Below, piece after piece: positions 63,701 to 64,000 of a stretch of DNA of 64,000 bases (positions within the stretch are counted from its first letter, which is position 1; each line of letters starts with the position of its first letter). The notes beneath the pieces were generated by a model. It was not told the origin of the DNA and made no database searches. It saw only the letters and a program-made list of their open reading frames with translations. This stretch comes from JAHBNG01 sp039028975 (GTDB taxonomy: Bacteria > Chloroflexota > Anaerolineae > Caldilineales > Caldilineaceae): positions 15,482-79,481 of the forward strand of contig JBCCHB010000075.1 of assembly GCA_039028975.1 (NCBI GenBank), given 5' to 3'. The position numbers and the translations under genes were made by a program.

Positions 63701-64000
63701 ATTGGTTGAGATCCCATTGGATGAGATAACAGTAACCGATAGTGATCTGAACGTGACGCCTCTCTTTGATGCCACAAGTGATGTCAACAATGACGCGATT
63801 TTATCACCAGGAGAGAGCTGGCGATACCATGCAAGTGGGCAAGCCCTGGAGTTGTCTTCGCCAAATCCAGGGACAACGGTCGTGCAGGGGTGCTCTAGCA
63901 ATGGAACGGTTGAGCCACGCCCAACCTACCAAAATGCAGCAACTGTTGAAGCGGGTGAAACGGCTGATTCGGATGTGAGCTACTATTGCAATGTTATCCC
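60759..64000 (+). CDS. Giant secreted protein: choice-of-anchor E-like domain and DUF11-type repeats (truncated by window end)
   Basis: Open from ATG 60759 to the end of the window, at least 1080 residues, no stop. The N-terminus has about 45 polar residues before a hydrophobic helix (LLAPLLAFFFLLCGSNLAYA, about 47-66), which is a long signal peptide. Residues 70-230 resemble choice-of-anchor E domains (EIIYSDEIGTRRTNWNDSL...FDPNLGILSSIEI). Six repeat units of about 142 residues then start near 61464, 61892, 62309, 62735, 63160 and 63586. Each opens KxTNGxDADxP and contains TWTYxVxNxG, LSPGEtW and a YxNxaTV end. It is a paralogue in style of the protein at 40667-44524. The 3' end lies outside the window. 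Confidence 0.85.
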   Translation, partial: MKYLDPLLLTVPDRVRQFCNPTNPIQITQALDKRIQAKPKLRLLAPLLAFFFLLCGSNLAYADEIIYSDEIGTRRTNWNDSLQIPQFDPNLGILSSIEIRLSANVVGSAAFENTGPSSAPVTMTHSALVTIILPTGTSVTSVPTNRLVTTVPRFDNEFDYAGESGDTVQLSATDVDEVVLTEAAEMAPFIGTGIINFPAEALGSSSSQGPGNFALLLSANSSGVVLTIHYIFAVTDIDIETYTNGFDADDANDPTVPEIAVGDPVTWTYDVQNTGEVTFTLDEVVVTDSVTGVVPEFIPSSDDGDGLLAPGEVWQYRFVTTAIDLTDAPDGTPIVDGCDAGNTFRTRPTYENVGTVTVDRYSLIDTDPTHHCTPFDQSLTVRKLINGIDVQANRSNNVPQLEPGDPITWTYEVLNDGNATFALNELSVTDSDPAVTPVFDPTSDSGGDQLLSPGETWLYTATGTAQNLDRPNPGTSIVSGCGPEESDAQRSAYQNVATVVAGDIVQVDESFYCQDRSTELTIEKLTNGFDADLPNDSDVPQLTPGDSVTWTYQVQNIGSGQVTLSDIQVTDSQTGIIPRFDPESDVGSDGILSPDETWLFMATSLVQYLHLPDPTVDTVPGCDPDGEGRLRNAYVNIGTVTLGSQSDTDSSHYCIAPNPQIQVEKLTNGIDADDPNEVGVPLVAPGAEVIWTYLVKNVGNVPLPQADIRVTDSQTDILPVLDDSSDSNADQILSPGETWRYQASATAVDLTVPPANIQTISGCDPANLNLTRLAYMNTATVTVGTINDTDSSHYCNPPLSDLVIEKRTNTVDADQPNDRFIPIVAPGEPITWTYTVRNRGAITYTAGQVSVTDSDPAVEPTWMPDSDRNDDQLLSPGEIWRYIAIGVAQDLTAPDPGTIVVDGCDPDNTGAKRATYQNIAIVQAGSSSDSDASHYCQPPVRSLDILKLTNGIDVADANAPSVPRLAPGDPIQWTYLITNTGLVEIPLDEITVTDSDLNVTPLFDATSDVNNDAILSPGESWRYHASGQALELSSPNPGTTVVQGCSSNGTVEPRPTYQNAATVEAGETADSDVSYYCNVI

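Noticed and set aside
1..64000. tRNA, rRNA and riboswitch genes
   Set aside because: I looked for T-loop GTTCGANTC patterns and conserved rRNA segments and saw none that fold plausibly; a covariance-model scan would be decisive.

Overview
The window looks like a chromosomal piece of a free-living member of the Chloroflexota (Caldilineae/Anaerolineae-like). This is inferred, not proven. The grounds are the gene mix: M81 peptidase beside an N-acyl-D-amino-acid deacylase, many amidohydrolases, giant secreted DUF11-repeat and TPR proteins, STAND NTPases, and a secreted trypsin ending in a short YLPL tail. Most of the window has intermediate base composition. The stretch from about 46 to 57 kb is clearly more AT-rich to the eye.

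Layout. (1) 0.3-9.3 kb, housekeeping and catabolism: RCK potassium channel, quinone oxidoreductase, M81 (MlrC-like) peptidase plus N-acyl-D-amino-acid deacylase, a PAS protein with a degenerate histidine-kinase helix, ribosomal protein bL28, and a CtaG-type membrane protein. (2) 10.3-35.2 kb, a surface-polymer locus. It holds a priming sugar transferase, a Wzz-like chain-length protein, an O-antigen-ligase/polymerase-like protein, a Wzx-like flippase, one GT2 and two GT4 glycosyltransferases, and a polysaccharide deacetylase. These are followed on the same strand by two short NRPS-like proteins (half C-A-PCP-TE and A-PCP-TE) that surround a 1361-residue TPR protein, then by a secreted beta-helix protein (opposite strand) and a secreted trypsin. 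The logic suggests an exopolysaccharide that may carry amino-acyl or peptidyl decorations. (3) 35.5-44.5 kb: an SDR oxidoreductase and two adjacent giant secreted repeat proteins, the second with six 143-residue units at exactly 429-bp spacing. (4) 44.5-45.7 kb: an amidohydrolase followed in frame, past its stop codon, by a 99-codon remnant that looks like the end of a ring-hydroxylating dioxygenase alpha subunit.

(5) 46.3-58.3 kb, an AT-rich accessory island. It holds a STAND NTPase with an N-terminal HTH-like region, and an overlapping gene pair encoding a cytoplasmic trypsin-AAA protein and an AAA-STAND-TPR protein. It also holds a 196-residue protein of unknown function, two MITE-like elements with direct flanking repeats, a long hairpin, a frameshifted probable transposase remnant and an IS5-family element. 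This is the best candidate for an undescribed conflict (defence or regulated-death) system. (6) 58.4-64 kb: amidohydrolase, Rieske ferredoxin, terminator, then a third DUF11-type repeat protein that runs off the window end.

The island therefore sits between two similar neighbourhoods (DUF11 proteins and amidohydrolases on each side). Four copies of an approximately 60-120 bp palindromic repeat (219, 6188, 11172, 45806) punctuate the gene ends. I saw no rRNA, tRNA or CRISPR array. All family assignments were made by eye, without a database search.
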